A stretch of DNA of 64,000 nt. It comes from Armatimonadota bacterium. GTDB taxonomy: Bacteria; Armatimonadota; DTGP01; JAKQQT01. The stretch spans positions 62,001 to 126,000 of the forward strand of contig DASXVS010000043.1 of NCBI GenBank assembly GCA_036504095.1, read 5' to 3'. The position numbers were made by a program, and so were the translations under genes. Positions 63,765 through 64,000 of this stretch are shown here, piece by piece. Within the stretch, counting starts at the first letter, position 1. Each line of letters starts with the position of its first letter. Below the pieces are notes generated by a model. The model worked only from the letters and a program-made list of their open reading frames with translations. It ran no database searches and was not told the origin of the DNA.

Positions 63765-63794
63765 CAAAAAGGGCACGCTGAAACTGCGCGCCCT
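63765..63794 (-). terminator. Intrinsic terminator after the tRNA-Thr cluster
   Basis: A 9-bp stem with one G-T pair (63770-63778 with 63786-63794) is followed, on the minus strand, by TTTTT. It lies about 25 nt downstream of tRNA-Thr and upstream of the phosphatase gene. Confidence 0.75.
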
Positions 63795-63819
63795 TGAGAC
63801 AGGCGACCACCCTGGAAAC

Positions 63820-63895
63820 TGGAGCCGACGATCGGACTCGAACCGATGACCTGCGGTTTACGAAACCGCTGCTCTACCAACTGAGCTACGTCGGC
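63820..63895 (-). tRNA. tRNA-Thr (anticodon CGT), CCA encoded
   Basis: A complete cloverleaf: acceptor GCCGACG pairs with CGTCGGC, D-arm GCTCAGTTGGTAGAGC, anticodon loop TTCGTAA giving CGT, and T-loop TTCGAGT. The CCA is encoded at 63822-63820. Another tRNA lies just upstream on the same strand. Confidence 0.96.
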
Positions 63896-63901
63896 AGCGC
63901 A

Positions 63902-63971
63902 GTTCCGAGTTTGAAATTCCCGGCGCCGAGTTGAACCCGGAACCAGGAACTCGAAACCCGAAACTCCGTGA
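63902..63971. repeat. Heptamer palindromic run between two tRNA genes (GTTCCGA / CGAAAC type)
   Basis: Ten 7-nt words in phase: gttccga, gtttgaa, attcccg, gcgccga, gttgaac, ccggaac, caggaac, tcgaaac, ccgaaac, tccgtga. The second half is roughly complementary to the first. The words match the one-sided run between steA and steB (13815-13863). It fills the whole spacer between tRNA-Thr and the next tRNA, so it would be part of their precursor RNA. Confidence 0.75.
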
Positions 63972-64000
63972 TGGTGCCGCGGGACGGAGTTGAACCGCCG
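63972..64000 (-). tRNA. 3' end of a tRNA (identity not determinable)
   Basis: Reading the minus strand from the right edge: a T-arm GGCGG-TTCAACT-CCGTC, the acceptor 3' strand CCGCGGC, discriminator A and encoded CCA (63974-63972). The 5' half with the anticodon is outside the window. The matching 5' acceptor strand should be GCCGCGG. Confidence 0.8.

Overview
The window is a gene-dense, GC-rich bacterial chromosome segment (well over half G+C by eye) with no rRNA operon, insertion sequence, prophage or CRISPR array. About 45 protein genes, three complete tRNAs and one partial tRNA are visible. Most genes are housekeeping: translation (rpmB, tgt, dtd, pth), protein export (tatC, secDF), DNA repair (recN, recJ, nth, an MrfA-like helicase), proteolysis and folding (lon, clpX, clpP, tig), and wall/amino-sugar metabolism (glmS, glmU, murQ). 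The rest are secreted or signalling proteins. The lineage cannot be fixed from sequence alone. The mix of a nadK-recN-steA-steB operon, fused secDF, an ATP-type PEP carboxykinase, secreted beta-propeller and GH43 proteins, and a dockerin-like tail suggests a deep-branching terrabacterial phylum. Armatimonadota is my best guess, held with low confidence.

Layout. 0-10.5 kb: a partial gene, rpmB, a CBS-DUF1385 fusion, a secreted protein, tatC, an Smr-winged-helix protein beside an MrfA-like helicase, a Spy-like periplasmic protein, and a TPM / nucleotidyltransferase / lemA operon. 10.5-17.7 kb: an aldo/keto reductase facing a six-gene minus-strand operon (nadK, recN, steA, steB, a small protein, an MFS transporter). 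17.8-30.8 kb: folC, an antitoxin-like gene with a truncated PIN remnant, tgt, a lipoprotein that looks like two degenerate SecD head domains, secDF, recJ, a bifunctional (p)ppGpp enzyme and dtd. 30.9-43.2 kb: a large GH43/LamG protein, a LolA-like protein, pyrD coupled to an NHL-type propeller and a pseudopilin-like protein, tRNA-Gln, and a hybrid histidine kinase coupled to an Asp-box protein. 43.3-54.8 kb: glmU, prs, a membrane protein, then on the minus strand murQ, an unknown gene, nth, a thioesterase, a DUF2007 protein, pckA, a tiny membrane protein, glmS and pth. 54.9-64 kb: lon, clpX, clpP, tig, tRNA-Gly, a REC-GAF-SpoIIE phosphatase, tRNA-Thr and the 3' end of another tRNA.

Two things stand out. 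First, many intergenic gaps hold imperfect runs of 7-nt words. The word differs from gap to gap, and several runs fold back as long inverted repeats. They share the 7-nt period rather than a sequence. Second, directly upstream of secDF lies a lipoprotein that appears to be a membrane-channel-free, duplicated SecD periplasmic domain, a possible accessory factor for export.

Several promoters with good -10 boxes lie only a few nucleotides from start codons (folC, nadK, probably tgt), so leaderless translation looks common. Stop/start overlaps of the ATGA type are frequent and define tight operons.
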